Positions 7,687-15,600 of a stretch of DNA of 32,372 bases are shown here, one piece after another. The notes under the pieces were generated by a model. The model saw only the letters and a program-made list of their open reading frames with translations, was not told where the DNA came from and ran no database searches. Source of the DNA: Gammaproteobacteria bacterium UBA3067 (GTDB lineage: Bacteria > Pseudomonadota > Gammaproteobacteria > Pseudomonadales > UBA3067); assembly GCA_002366835.1 (NCBI GenBank), contig DFBZ01000073.1, forward strand, positions 1-32,372. The letters are read 5' to 3'. Position 1 is the first letter of the stretch. Each line of letters begins with the position of its first letter. A program made the translations under genes and the position numbers.

Positions 7687-8318
7687 TGCACCCCCCCCGA
7701 TACAAGCGGCACAAAGCGTACTGGCTCAACGACTTGGTCGTCAAAACCGCTTTCGGTTCGCACAACAAGGTGTAAAAACTGCTGACCCGAGTCACCCACT
7801 GGAATAAGCATCCTTCCACCGACTTTTAACTGCTCAACCAAATCAGCCGGGATTTCCGCCGGTGCCGCCGCCACCAATATGCCATCGTAAGGCGCTTTGG
7901 AAGGCCAACCCATTGCCCCATCGCTGTGTTTAAAAGTGATATTGGACTGCTTTAACTGCAGCAAGAGCTTGCGGGCACGATGCTGCAGAGGCTTGATTCT
8001 CTCAACGCTATACACCTTTGCAACCAGACGAGCCAACACGCTGGTTTGATAACCCGAGCCAGTGCCCACCTCAAGTACATTCTGCAGCGGGCCGCCAGCA
8101 AGTAGCAGCTCTGTCATTCTTGCAACCATATAGGGCTGCGAAATAGTTTGGTTAAAACCGATGGGTAAGGAAACATCCTCGTAAACGCGGTGTGCAAGCG
8201 CTTCGTCCACAAAAAGGTGACGCGGCGTATGCCGTATGGCATCCAAGACTTGTTGATCTTTAATGCCACTCTCTACCAACCTCTTGATCAAACGCTCTCT
8301 GGCACGACCTGATGTCAT
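7683..8318 (-). CDS. pcm: Protein-L-isoaspartate O-methyltransferase
   Basis: Repairs isoaspartyl damage in ageing proteins by SAM-dependent methylation. The SAM-binding motif VLEVGTGSGYQTSVLA is present, preceded by LPIGFNQTISQPYMVARMTE, the family substrate-binding stretch. I take ATG at 8318 (MTSGRARERLIKRL) because it aligns with the N terminus of Pseudomonas Pcm and has AGGA upstream. A TTG at 8354 with a GGAG site would add 12 residues and cannot be excluded. The surE-pcm-nlpD-rpoS order is classical. Its stop overlaps the start of the DUF368 gene. Confidence 0.97.
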   Translation of the reverse strand: MTSGRARERLIKRLVESGIKDQQVLDAIRHTPRHLFVDEALAHRVYEDVSLPIGFNQTISQPYMVARMTELLLAGGPLQNVLEVGTGSGYQTSVLARLVAKVYSVERIKPLQHRARKLLLQLKQSNITFKHSDGAMGWPSKAPYDGILVAAAPAEIPADLVEQLKVGGRMLIPVGDSGQQFLHLVVRTESGFDDQVVEPVRFVPLVSGGVQ

Positions 8319-8367
8319 GCCGATTCCTGCAACTTTCCTGCTTACAGCTTCCAAGATTGCTACTCCG

Positions 8368-9138
8368 TTAGTTCAGGTCACTGTCTATCTGATTGATGCC
8401 TGCCACCCAGTCGGCGAGCTTATCAAACTCTTCGTAATAGGACATATCTGCCTTCAAGGGGGTTATAGAAATATAACCTTCTCTGATCGCATGAAAATCA
8501 GTACCCGGCCCCGCATCCAGCTCTTCGCCGGCTGCGCCAATCCAGTAATGGGTTTGCCCTCGGGGGTCCTCTATTTTCACCACATCTTTCGCTGGGCCTC
8601 GATGCCCCAGTCGTGTAACAGCAATGCCTTTTATTTTCTCTGGAGCAACAGGCGGGATATTAACATTCAAAACAGTGTGAGAGGGTAATTTAAAAGTCGG
8701 CAAAGCTTCGACTAATAAGCGCGTTATCTTTGCCGCTGACTGAAAGTCTTCCGCCTGTTTATCGACCATGGAAACCGCGAGGGAAGGCGTGGCTAAAAAT
8801 CGCCCCTCCATTGCTGCAGCAACGGTACCGGAATAAAGCACATCATCGCCCAGGTTCGCACCGATATTAATGCCAGAAACCACGAGATCTGGGGTAAAAC
8901 CCAACAAGCCGTTCAGTGCGATATGCACGCAATCTGCAGGCGTGCCATTCAACGCGACAAAGCCGTTATTGAGAGTTATGGGGCGTAGTGGTTTCTCCAG
9001 GGTTAACGCGTGACTAAAACCACTGCAGTTCGCATCCGGCGCCACCACATGTATATTACCAATTTCGGCCAATATATCCGCGTGGGCCTGCAAGCCCGGC
9101 GAGCTAACACCATCATCATTACTGAGCAATATTTCCAC
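8368..9138 (-). CDS. surE: 5'/3'-nucleotidase SurE
   Basis: A metal-dependent nucleoside monophosphate phosphatase of stationary-phase survival. The N terminus MEILLSNDDGVSSPG has the metal-binding Asp pair. VVSGINIGANLGDDVLYSGTVAAAMEG carries the remaining active-site Asn and Ser/Thr positions. The 256 residues match the family. The start codon is GTG with AAGGTG just upstream. It is cotranscribed with truD (gap of 41 bases) and pcm. Confidence 0.97.
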   Translation of the reverse strand: MEILLSNDDGVSSPGLQAHADILAEIGNIHVVAPDANCSGFSHALTLEKPLRPITLNNGFVALNGTPADCVHIALNGLLGFTPDLVVSGINIGANLGDDVLYSGTVAAAMEGRFLATPSLAVSMVDKQAEDFQSAAKITRLLVEALPTFKLPSHTVLNVNIPPVAPEKIKGIAVTRLGHRGPAKDVVKIEDPRGQTHYWIGAAGEELDAGPGTDFHAIREGYISITPLKADMSYYEEFDKLADWVAGINQIDSDLN

Positions 9139-9179
9139 GGTTCACCTTATTATTAGAAACGGTCATTATTGACGAACAA

Positions 9180-10220
9180 CTAAGATAAATTGACGAGCTC
9201 TTTTAACACTGCCGTTGCAAAACCACCACGGCGCAAACTAAAACGCAGGGTAAGCGCGTCGTTATCCTGACCACTGAATTCCCAATGTAGGTCATTCACC
9301 GCCAATCGCAAGCTTCGCCGCTGCATAGAAAGGTCATTTTTTTCCAGTGCTTGGCAAATTGGCTGAAAATCTTCCAATACTTTCTTCTCGATAGCAAGCA
9401 CTTCCGAACCGGGAAGTGCTCCGCCTTTTCCCCATAGCGGCCCAGAGGGATGAAGGCTTAATGCGTCCAAACGGGGTTTAATGCTTTCATCTTCCATATC
9501 ACAGGGAAAAAAGCTTTCCGTGCCTTCCAGTATCATCAGATCACCCTGCAATGCCTGGTTCCAGCTGCCTTTCGAAACTCTCGCAGACAATACGCTGTTA
9601 AACAACAAAGAGCGCGCAGAAGACAAGTAGATGCTTCTCAAGTGGCGTTTTTTAATGGTTTTACCCTTCAACAATAACTCTTCCGCATGAACCAGATTCT
9701 GTCCATCGAAACCAAAACGCTGCTCACCAAAATAATTGGGAACACCTGATGCCTTCATTTTTTCAAGCCGATGCGTTATTTCATCACACCGACCGACAAG
9801 GTTTGTAACGGTAATCTGAAAACGATTGACTTGATGTACGCCCCTACGTAATTTTTTCCGGTGCCAGGTTTGTTCCAACACCTCAAGACCTGGTTCATTG
9901 ATTTCCGCCCAATCGAAGCTATCTCGTTTGGGGAGATGCACACCAAACCATTGCGTGGTGACCGCATTGCGATCCTTCAAACCGGAGTAGCTCACCAGCT
10001 TGGCAGGCACACCAGCAAAACGCGCCAGCTTTCGTGCAACAGCTTCAGTATTTTCACCGGTCTTTTGAATCAAAATAAAGCAGTGCTCCCCCTCGCCACA
10101 AGGCTCAAAACCAAGCTCTTCTTCTACTTGAAAGTGCGCGGCTTCACTGCGAATCGAACCGCTCATTTCTGGAGTACCGAAAGCAGATTCAAAGCCCTGC
10201 TGAAAACGTTCTAATAACAA
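9180..10220 (-). CDS. truD: tRNA pseudouridine(13) synthase TruD
   Basis: Makes pseudouridine at position 13 of tRNA-Glu. The catalytic motif SGLKDRNAVTTQWFGVHLP holds the active-site Asp at about residue 83, and NYFGEQRFG is the second family motif. The length of 346 residues is normal. The start is TTG, placed immediately after the ispF stop, with GGAG six bases upstream. This explains why no ATG precedes the conserved part. Confidence 0.95.
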   Translation of the reverse strand: MLLERFQQGFESAFGTPEMSGSIRSEAAHFQVEEELGFEPCGEGEHCFILIQKTGENTEAVARKLARFAGVPAKLVSYSGLKDRNAVTTQWFGVHLPKRDSFDWAEINEPGLEVLEQTWHRKKLRRGVHQVNRFQITVTNLVGRCDEITHRLEKMKASGVPNYFGEQRFGFDGQNLVHAEELLLKGKTIKKRHLRSIYLSSARSLLFNSVLSARVSKGSWNQALQGDLMILEGTESFFPCDMEDESIKPRLDALSLHPSGPLWGKGGALPGSEVLAIEKKVLEDFQPICQALEKNDLSMQRRSLRLAVNDLHWEFSGQDNDALTLRFSLRRGGFATAVLKELVNLS

Positions 10221-10703
10221 TTAAGACTCCGGAATAGTTTCAATCAGAACCACAGCGTGGGCTGCCACGCCTTCTTCACGCCCAACAAAACCAAGTCGCT
10301 CTGTGGTAGTGGCTTTGACGTTAATTTGAGATGCACTGACCTGAAGATCTGCGGCAATGTTTTTTTTCATTTCAACAATATGCGGGGCCATTTTTGGAGC
10401 CTGCGCCACAATGGTCATATCGGCATTGCCAAGTTGAAAGCCCTCTTTGTTCAGCAGCATAAGTACATGTCGTAATAAAATCCGACTATCAGCATTTTTG
10501 TATTGATTATCTGTATCGGGGAAATGTTTACCGATATCCCCCAGCGCAGCGGCACCGAGCAGGGCGTCGCAAAGCGCATGAATCAGCACATCACCATCTG
10601 AATGGGCCAAAAAACTCTTCCCATATGGAATACTCACCCCGCCGAGAATCACCGAGTCACCTTCGGTAAAACAATGAACGTCATAGCCATGACCAATACG
10701 CAT
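10221..10703 (-). CDS. ispF: 2-C-methyl-D-erythritol 2,4-cyclodiphosphate synthase IspF
   Basis: The ring-closing enzyme of the MEP isoprenoid pathway. The start MRIGHGYDVH has the zinc ligands Asp8 and His10. LAHSDGDVLIHALCDALLGA and GDIGKHFPD follow, and the C terminus has ATTTERLGFVGREEGVAAHA. Open reading frame continues upstream, but ATG at 10703 is preceded by a strong AGGGAGGGAG ribosome site and gives the standard ~160 residues. It abuts truD without a gap, and ispD lies 31 bases upstream. Confidence 0.97.
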   Translation of the reverse strand: MRIGHGYDVHCFTEGDSVILGGVSIPYGKSFLAHSDGDVLIHALCDALLGAAALGDIGKHFPDTDNQYKNADSRILLRHVLMLLNKEGFQLGNADMTIVAQAPKMAPHIVEMKKNIAADLQVSASQINVKATTTERLGFVGREEGVAAHAVVLIETIPES

Positions 10704-10734
10704 AGCTCCCTCCCTGATTATTATTTCGTAAAAG

Positions 10735-11451
10735 CTAGAGGTCGACGGCAGCCGCCTGTCGGTCGAGAAAATACTGGGCAAGCGCCAGGTCTTCCGGATA
10801 GGTGATTTTGATATTGTCACGACTGCCTGGCACCAGCAGCGGCAAGTGCCCCATGGCTTCCATGGCGGCAGCTTCATCTGTCACGACATCATCATTTTTA
10901 AGGACAAATTCCAATGCTTCTCGCAAAGGCCCAAGGCGGAACATTTGAGGTGTCAACGCATGCCACAACTTGTCCCGTGGAACCGTTTCCTGGATAACAG
11001 ATGAATCATCACTGCGCTTCATGGTGTCTTGTACCGGGTAGGCCAGTAAGCCCCCCACGGGGTGTTCTTTCACTTTCTCGATCAGCAACGATATATCACT
11101 GAGCCGCACACAAGGGCGCGCAACATCATGCACCAACACCCAATCATCCTCGTCTGCCCACTGACAGAGTTGCCTTAAACCGTTCAGAACAGAATGAACG
11201 CGCTCCTTTCCGCCACTCGCAGCTTGCACCTTTTGGTGTTGGCTAATAGGCATAGTGGGCCAGAACTTATCATTTTCTGCCACCACTACCACCAATTTTT
11301 CCAGCACGGAAAAAGACACTAAACGCTCCAGCGTGTTTTCTATCACTGTTTTACCACCTAGTGATAAATACTGCTTTGGCAAAGCACCGCCCATGCGCTG
11401 ACCGGCTCCCGCTGCTGGCAATACTGCCCAATACTTCTGATGCTTATCCAA
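10735..11451 (-). CDS. ispD: 2-C-methyl-D-erythritol 4-phosphate cytidylyltransferase IspD
   Basis: Couples MEP to CTP in the MEP isoprenoid pathway. The nucleotide-binding loop LPAAGAGQRMGGALPKQYL near the N terminus and WVLVHDVARPCV in the middle are diagnostic, as is the late VVTDEAAAME. The protein has 238 residues. The start is TTG, three bases after the ftsB stop, with AAGGA seven bases before it. The CTP it uses is the product of pyrG, encoded nearby. Confidence 0.96.
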   Translation of the reverse strand: MDKHQKYWAVLPAAGAGQRMGGALPKQYLSLGGKTVIENTLERLVSFSVLEKLVVVVAENDKFWPTMPISQHQKVQAASGGKERVHSVLNGLRQLCQWADEDDWVLVHDVARPCVRLSDISLLIEKVKEHPVGGLLAYPVQDTMKRSDDSSVIQETVPRDKLWHALTPQMFRLGPLREALEFVLKNDDVVTDEAAAMEAMGHLPLLVPGSRDNIKITYPEDLALAQYFLDRQAAAVDL

Positions 11452-11454
11452 AAA

Positions 11455-11766
11455 CTAGTCCTTAGAGTTCTGTTTATCGTTGACGATCAGATAAAAGGTT
11501 TCGTTTTCCTTCACCATACCCAGGTCAGCACGTGCGCGTTGCTCAATGGCAGCTGTACCGGATTTTAAGGCTTTGACCTCTTCAAGCAAAAGCTGGTTAC
11601 GTTCAATTAAAAGATCGTTTTCACCACTACGCTGATCAAGCTGCTGCTGAACTGATGAAAGGTTTGCAAGACTACCCTCTCCTGTCCACAAGCGATATTG
11701 AAAATAGGCAATCATTAGCAAAAGAAAAACCACCAGCGCACTGCGAAAATTCAATCTACTTATCAA
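11455..11766 (-). CDS. ftsB: Cell division protein FtsB
   Basis: A small bitopic membrane protein of the FtsQLB divisome complex. One transmembrane helix (about residues 9-25, ALVVFLLLMIAYFQYRLW) is followed by a periplasmic coiled coil (SVQQQLDQRSGENDLLIERN) and the conserved tail region ARADLGMVKENETFYLIV. The start is TTG with GGAG eight bases upstream. The eno-ftsB-ispD neighbourhood is conserved in gammaproteobacteria. Here, however, a response-regulator-like gene and a repeat element sit between eno and ftsB, so ftsB probably has its own promoter in the 247-base divergent region. Confidence 0.94.
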   Translation of the reverse strand: MISRLNFRSALVVFLLLMIAYFQYRLWTGEGSLANLSSVQQQLDQRSGENDLLIERNQLLLEEVKALKSGTAAIEQRARADLGMVKENETFYLIVNDKQNSKD

Positions 11767-12013
11767 ACCATACGCTCCAATTATTGCACCCTAAAATTTC
11801 GCAGCAGAAACCTGGCTACCGACCCTGAAGACCTCACTACACTTATTCTACGCAATCTATCCCAATAGTGCAGAAAATCTGACCAAACCCACAAAGAGGC
11901 GCTCGACTCGCCGCATAAACAATCGCCGTCTATACTGAGCACATGACGCAATCTGAATACTTTTAAGCCAGAGATAAGACGTAAATCCAAGCCCATAAAG
12001 GTATTTTAATACA

Positions 12014-13135
12014 GTGCAAAACTGGCCAAACAAAATCGCTCTACTTACTACCGATGAAACGGATACCGAACTGTTTGAGTGCATGTTAGCCGAAGATTAT
12101 GAAACGGTGTTCACAAGCACCCTGGATGAAACCAAAGATCTGGCGCAAAAGTGGCGACCCTCCATAATCATTATCTGCGTAGAGAGCACCGCAAATACAG
12201 AATCAAGTGCCATCACCCAGATTAAGGAAGTGGCTAAGACTGACGAAGCACCCTATATAATTCTATTTGGTGACTGTAGCGCGGACTGCAAGCTGCACGG
12301 ATTTGAAGCCGGTGCGGACGAGTTTTTACCAAAACCCTTTAACCTTATCGAATTTCATTCTCGCCTAAAGAGCCTTAAAACACTCCACGAACGAGAAGAA
12401 CTCGCTAAAAAACAAGCCGAACTTGCAAAAAAGACTGCCTTTGACGCTATGGAAGCCAGCAGCGAATTAGGTGTCGTGATGCGCTATACGGATAGCATTA
12501 ATGGCATTAGCCATTACGAGGAGCTAGGAGATGCCTTGCTCAGCGCCAGCAACTCAATGGGCCTTAAATGCAGCTACCAGTTTCGACTAAAGGATCAAGT
12601 CATTACAAACGGCAATCCCCTTGGCTCCTTTGATGAACGCATCCTCACTGAACTTAACAAGCGCGGCAATGCTCTGAATTTTGGCAAGCGTACTATCTTT
12701 AATCTCGACCAGGTTTCTCTACTGGTTAAAAACATGCCTGAATCCAGCTCAATGCAACACGGCCGTTTAAAAGACAACCTGCAGGTACTATGCAATGCCA
12801 CTGAAAATAAAGTCCGCATTCTGGACGCTGAGCAAGCCCTAAAAGAGCAGAAGTCCACACAAACAAAAACGACAATTCAACAGAGCCACTCGCAACTAAA
12901 TCAAATCAGCAGCGAGTTCAACAAAATGGAAGGCGGCATTGACCAAACCATGCAGTGGCTAAAAATAGAGCTTGAAGAAAAGCTGATGTTTCTTGGTTTA
13001 AGCGAAGAACAGGAAGGGGCCCTGAAGGACATGGTGGACGACACCATCGAAAGACTTGGGCTCAGCTATAACACGGGCATAGAAATAAACCACCTTTTGA
13101 ACCGCACCAAAGACATCCTCAGTAAGATTTTATAA
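12014..13135 (+). CDS. Pseudo-receiver domain protein of unknown function
   Basis: Residues 7-120 have the shape of a response-regulator receiver domain: IALLTTDE at strand 1, RPSIIIICVES at strand 3, YIILFGD at strand 4 and AGADEFLPKPFN with the conserved Lys107. The phospho-acceptor Asp expected six residues after Pro49 is Cys55, and the usual acidic pair is poorly kept, so phosphorylation is unlikely. A lysine/alanine-rich helix (about 122-146) links to a ~150-residue domain I do not recognise. A glutamine-rich coiled-coil tail (about 280-373) follows. There is no DNA-binding or enzymatic output domain. The start is GTG with a weak ribosome site, and later ATGs would delete strand 1. It is transcribed against its neighbours on both sides. 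Confidence 0.7.
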   Translation: MQNWPNKIALLTTDETDTELFECMLAEDYETVFTSTLDETKDLAQKWRPSIIIICVESTANTESSAITQIKEVAKTDEAPYIILFGDCSADCKLHGFEAGADEFLPKPFNLIEFHSRLKSLKTLHEREELAKKQAELAKKTAFDAMEASSELGVVMRYTDSINGISHYEELGDALLSASNSMGLKCSYQFRLKDQVITNGNPLGSFDERILTELNKRGNALNFGKRTIFNLDQVSLLVKNMPESSSMQHGRLKDNLQVLCNATENKVRILDAEQALKEQKSTQTKTTIQQSHSQLNQISSEFNKMEGGIDQTMQWLKIELEEKLMFLGLSEEQEGALKDMVDDTIERLGLSYNTGIEINHLLNRTKDILSKIL

Positions 13136-13192
13136 GCATGTCAGGCACGCTTGCTAACTAACAGTAGAAAAGCTACAGCACTCTTCATACTG

Positions 13193-13290
13193 TAACCCTA
13201 GAAACTGCAGTTGGAGTACAAAACTCTGCACACCAACAGTAGACACGTTTAGGCGAACTCTTGCCACAACCAACCGAGGTTTCTAGGATT
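13193..13290. repeat. Inverted-repeat element copy C (MITE-like, ~98 bp)
   Basis: The ends CCTAGAAACTGCAGTTGG (13197-13214) and CCAACCGAGGTTTCTAGG (13270-13287) are inverted repeats matching at 15 of 18 bases. They agree closely with the ends of copies A and B. The interior segment around 13226-13266 resembles the left interior of copy A. This is the shortest copy and lacks the AT-rich hairpin. It lies between two convergent genes (pseudo-receiver and eno), where its fold could also serve as a terminator, although there is no clear U-run. Confidence 0.75.
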
Positions 13291-13311
13291 ATTCACCTAC
13301 ATTAGTTCCTT

Positions 13312-14601
13312 TTATACCTTGAGCTCTGCACGACCACGATAAGGAGCGCTGTCTTGCAGGCGATCTTCAATTCTAAGCAGCTGGTTGTATTTGGCAACGC
13401 GGTCTGATCGACACAATGACCCTGTTTTTATCTGTCCCGCCCCTGTGGCGACTGCCAAGTCGGCAATGGTCGTGTCTTCTGTTTCACCAGAACGATGTGA
13501 GATCACTACGGTATAACCCGCATCCTGGGCCATATTAATAGCATCCAGTGTTTCGCTAAGGCTACCAATTTGATTAAATTTAATCAGAATGGAGTTGCCG
13601 ATATTCTTATCAATACCTTCTTTTAAGATAGTGGTATTGGTAACAAAAAGGTCATCACCCACCAATTGTACTTTTTTACCTAATTTTTCCGTTAACAGCG
13701 CCCAACCATCCCAATCACTTTCATCAAGACCATCTTCTATGGAGACAATGGGATAACGTTCGCTTAAGTCGGCAAGGAAGTCTACAAATTCGGCAGAAGT
13801 AAGCGACTTATCCTCTCCAGAGAGTTCGTATTTACCGCCTTTATAAAATTCAGAAGCGGCGCAGTCCAGGGCCAAGGTAACGTCTTCGCCGGGTGTGTAA
13901 CCGGCATTTTTGATGGCAACCATGATGATTTCCAAAGCCGCTTCATTCGAAGGCAGGTCTGGCGCGAAACCACCCTCGTCCCCAACGGCTGTACTCAAAC
14001 CACGGGACTGAAGTTCCTTTTTCAAGGCATGAAATATTTCAGCACCACAACGTAGGGCTTCACTAAAGTTTTTAGCGCCTACAGGCTGCACCATGAATTC
14101 TTGAATATCCACATTGTTATCGGCGTGCTCTCCACCGTTAATAATATTCATCATGGGCACTGGCATGCTGTATTTATCTTCGCTGCCATTTATTGAGGCA
14201 ATATGCTGAAAAAGTGGGACATTTTGCTCAGAAGCGGCGGCCTTCGCGGCGGCCAGAGAAACGGCAAGAATGGCGTTAGCGCCCAGTTTGGCTTTGTTTT
14301 CTGTGCCATCAAGCGCAATCATTTTGTCATCCAGTGCACGCTGATCGAGGCTATCCATACCCACCAGAGCACTGCGAATATCATTATTCACTGCAGCCAC
14401 GGCATTCAGCACGCCTTTGCCAAGATAACGCCCTTTGTCACCATCTCGCATCTCCAAGGCTTCTCGTGAACCCGTGGATGCACCAGAAGGAGCGCAAGCT
14501 GTACCGATAACGCCGCTCTCAAGAGTCACTTCTGCCTCAATGGTGGGGTTTCCCCGCGAGTCCAAAACTTCACGCGCATAAATATTGGCAATTTTTGTCA
14601 T
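13312..14601 (-). CDS. eno: Enolase
   Basis: Converts 2-phosphoglycerate to phosphoenolpyruvate; also part of the RNA degradosome in many gammaproteobacteria. It starts MTKIANIYAREVLDSRGNPT. Motifs include APSGASTGSREALEMRD, NGGEHADNNVDIQEFM, GDEGGFAPDL, DDLFVTN, ILIKFNQIGS with the catalytic Lys, and SHRSGETEDTTIADLAV. The 429 residues match the family. ATG is preceded by GGAG. It follows kdsA on the minus strand, with a 103-base gap. The gap contains a hairpin followed by T6 on the plus strand (14638-14662), in the wrong orientation to end kdsA. Confidence 0.98.
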   Translation of the reverse strand: MTKIANIYAREVLDSRGNPTIEAEVTLESGVIGTACAPSGASTGSREALEMRDGDKGRYLGKGVLNAVAAVNNDIRSALVGMDSLDQRALDDKMIALDGTENKAKLGANAILAVSLAAAKAAASEQNVPLFQHIASINGSEDKYSMPVPMMNIINGGEHADNNVDIQEFMVQPVGAKNFSEALRCGAEIFHALKKELQSRGLSTAVGDEGGFAPDLPSNEAALEIIMVAIKNAGYTPGEDVTLALDCAASEFYKGGKYELSGEDKSLTSAEFVDFLADLSERYPIVSIEDGLDESDWDGWALLTEKLGKKVQLVGDDLFVTNTTILKEGIDKNIGNSILIKFNQIGSLSETLDAINMAQDAGYTVVISHRSGETEDTTIADLAVATGAGQIKTGSLCRSDRVAKYNQLLRIEDRLQDSAPYRGRAELKV

Positions 14602-14704
14602 GGGATCATACTCCAGTTAACTTAATCTTATGAAATCGACGACCAAGAAGGCCGTCTTTTTTAAACTGTTCTCTAAAAACTTCCAAGAAGGCGAAAAAGC
14701 CTTA

Positions 14705-15550
14705 CTAACGAGTTTCCAGGTCTGGCAGAGACTTTATCAGGTCATCCACTGCCTTCATCTGGGATAAAAAAGGCTCCAGCATTTTCAGGGGTAGCGCACA
14801 AGGGCCATCACATTTTGCCTGACTGGGGTCGGGATGAGCCTCAAGAAACAATCCGGCAATAGCTTGAGACAAACCCGCTCGGGCTAATTCGGTGACCGCC
14901 TCACGCCGCCCTCCGGCAGAGGTAGGCAATCCCCCCGGCTGCTGCAGTGCATGAGTCACGTCAAAAACAAGAGGGCAACCAAAGTCTTTCATAACACGAA
15001 AACCCAGCATATCCACCACCAGGTTGTTATAACCAAAGCTGCTGCCTCGCTCGCAAAGCATGAGCTTGTCATTACCCGCTTCTTCAAACTTCTTCAAAAT
15101 ATGTCCCATTTCCTGTGGTGCCAGAAACTGGGCTTTTTTAATATTGATCACTGCCTGTGTTGATGCCATGGCCTGAACAAGGTCCGTCTGCCGAGATAGA
15201 AAAGCGGGAAGCTGAATAATATCCGCCACTTCTGCTGCTGGCACACACTGGAAGGGCTCGTGCACATCGGTAATTACGGGTACTTTGAAAGTCGCTTTCA
15301 CCTCTTCCAGAATCTTTAGACCTTCGTCTAGCCCTGGGCCACGAAAAGAATGTATCGAGGAGCGATTAGCTTTGTCAAAAGATGCCTTAAAGACATAAGG
15401 AATGCCGAGCTTTTCCGTTACGGTAACGTAAGCTTCAGCCACCTCCATGGCCAAATCTCGCGATTCCAGTACATTCATGCCACCCAGAAGGGTAAAGGGT
15501 TTATCGTTGGCGATGGCATGACCGCCAACTGTTATGGTTTTTTGTTCCAT
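14705..15550 (-). CDS. kdsA: 3-deoxy-D-manno-octulosonate 8-phosphate synthase
   Basis: Condenses arabinose 5-phosphate with PEP to give KDO-8-phosphate for lipopolysaccharide. Seen are FKASFDKANRSSIHSFRGPG, INIKKAQFLAPQEM, CERGSSFGYNNLVVDM and FLEAHPDPSQAKCDGPCALP. The N-terminal GGMNVLESRD has Asn where metal-dependent forms have Cys, so this is the metal-independent type. The start MEQKTITVG at 15550 aligns with Pseudomonas KdsA. An ATG seven codons earlier (15571) is possible, and neither has a good ribosome site, suggesting coupling to pyrG upstream. Its substrate PEP is the product of neighbouring eno. Confidence 0.96.
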   Translation of the reverse strand: MEQKTITVGGHAIANDKPFTLLGGMNVLESRDLAMEVAEAYVTVTEKLGIPYVFKASFDKANRSSIHSFRGPGLDEGLKILEEVKATFKVPVITDVHEPFQCVPAAEVADIIQLPAFLSRQTDLVQAMASTQAVINIKKAQFLAPQEMGHILKKFEEAGNDKLMLCERGSSFGYNNLVVDMLGFRVMKDFGCPLVFDVTHALQQPGGLPTSAGGRREAVTELARAGLSQAIAGLFLEAHPDPSQAKCDGPCALPLKMLEPFLSQMKAVDDLIKSLPDLETR

Positions 15551-15600
15551 TGCGTGTGTATTGCCTGGCATTGATTAAGTGGGAAGGTTAAATGGAAAAA

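Noticed and set aside
14638..14662. Hairpin with T6 between kdsA and eno
   Set aside because: The T-run is on the plus strand while both genes are on the minus strand, and the stem is imperfect; probably chance or an antisense stop.
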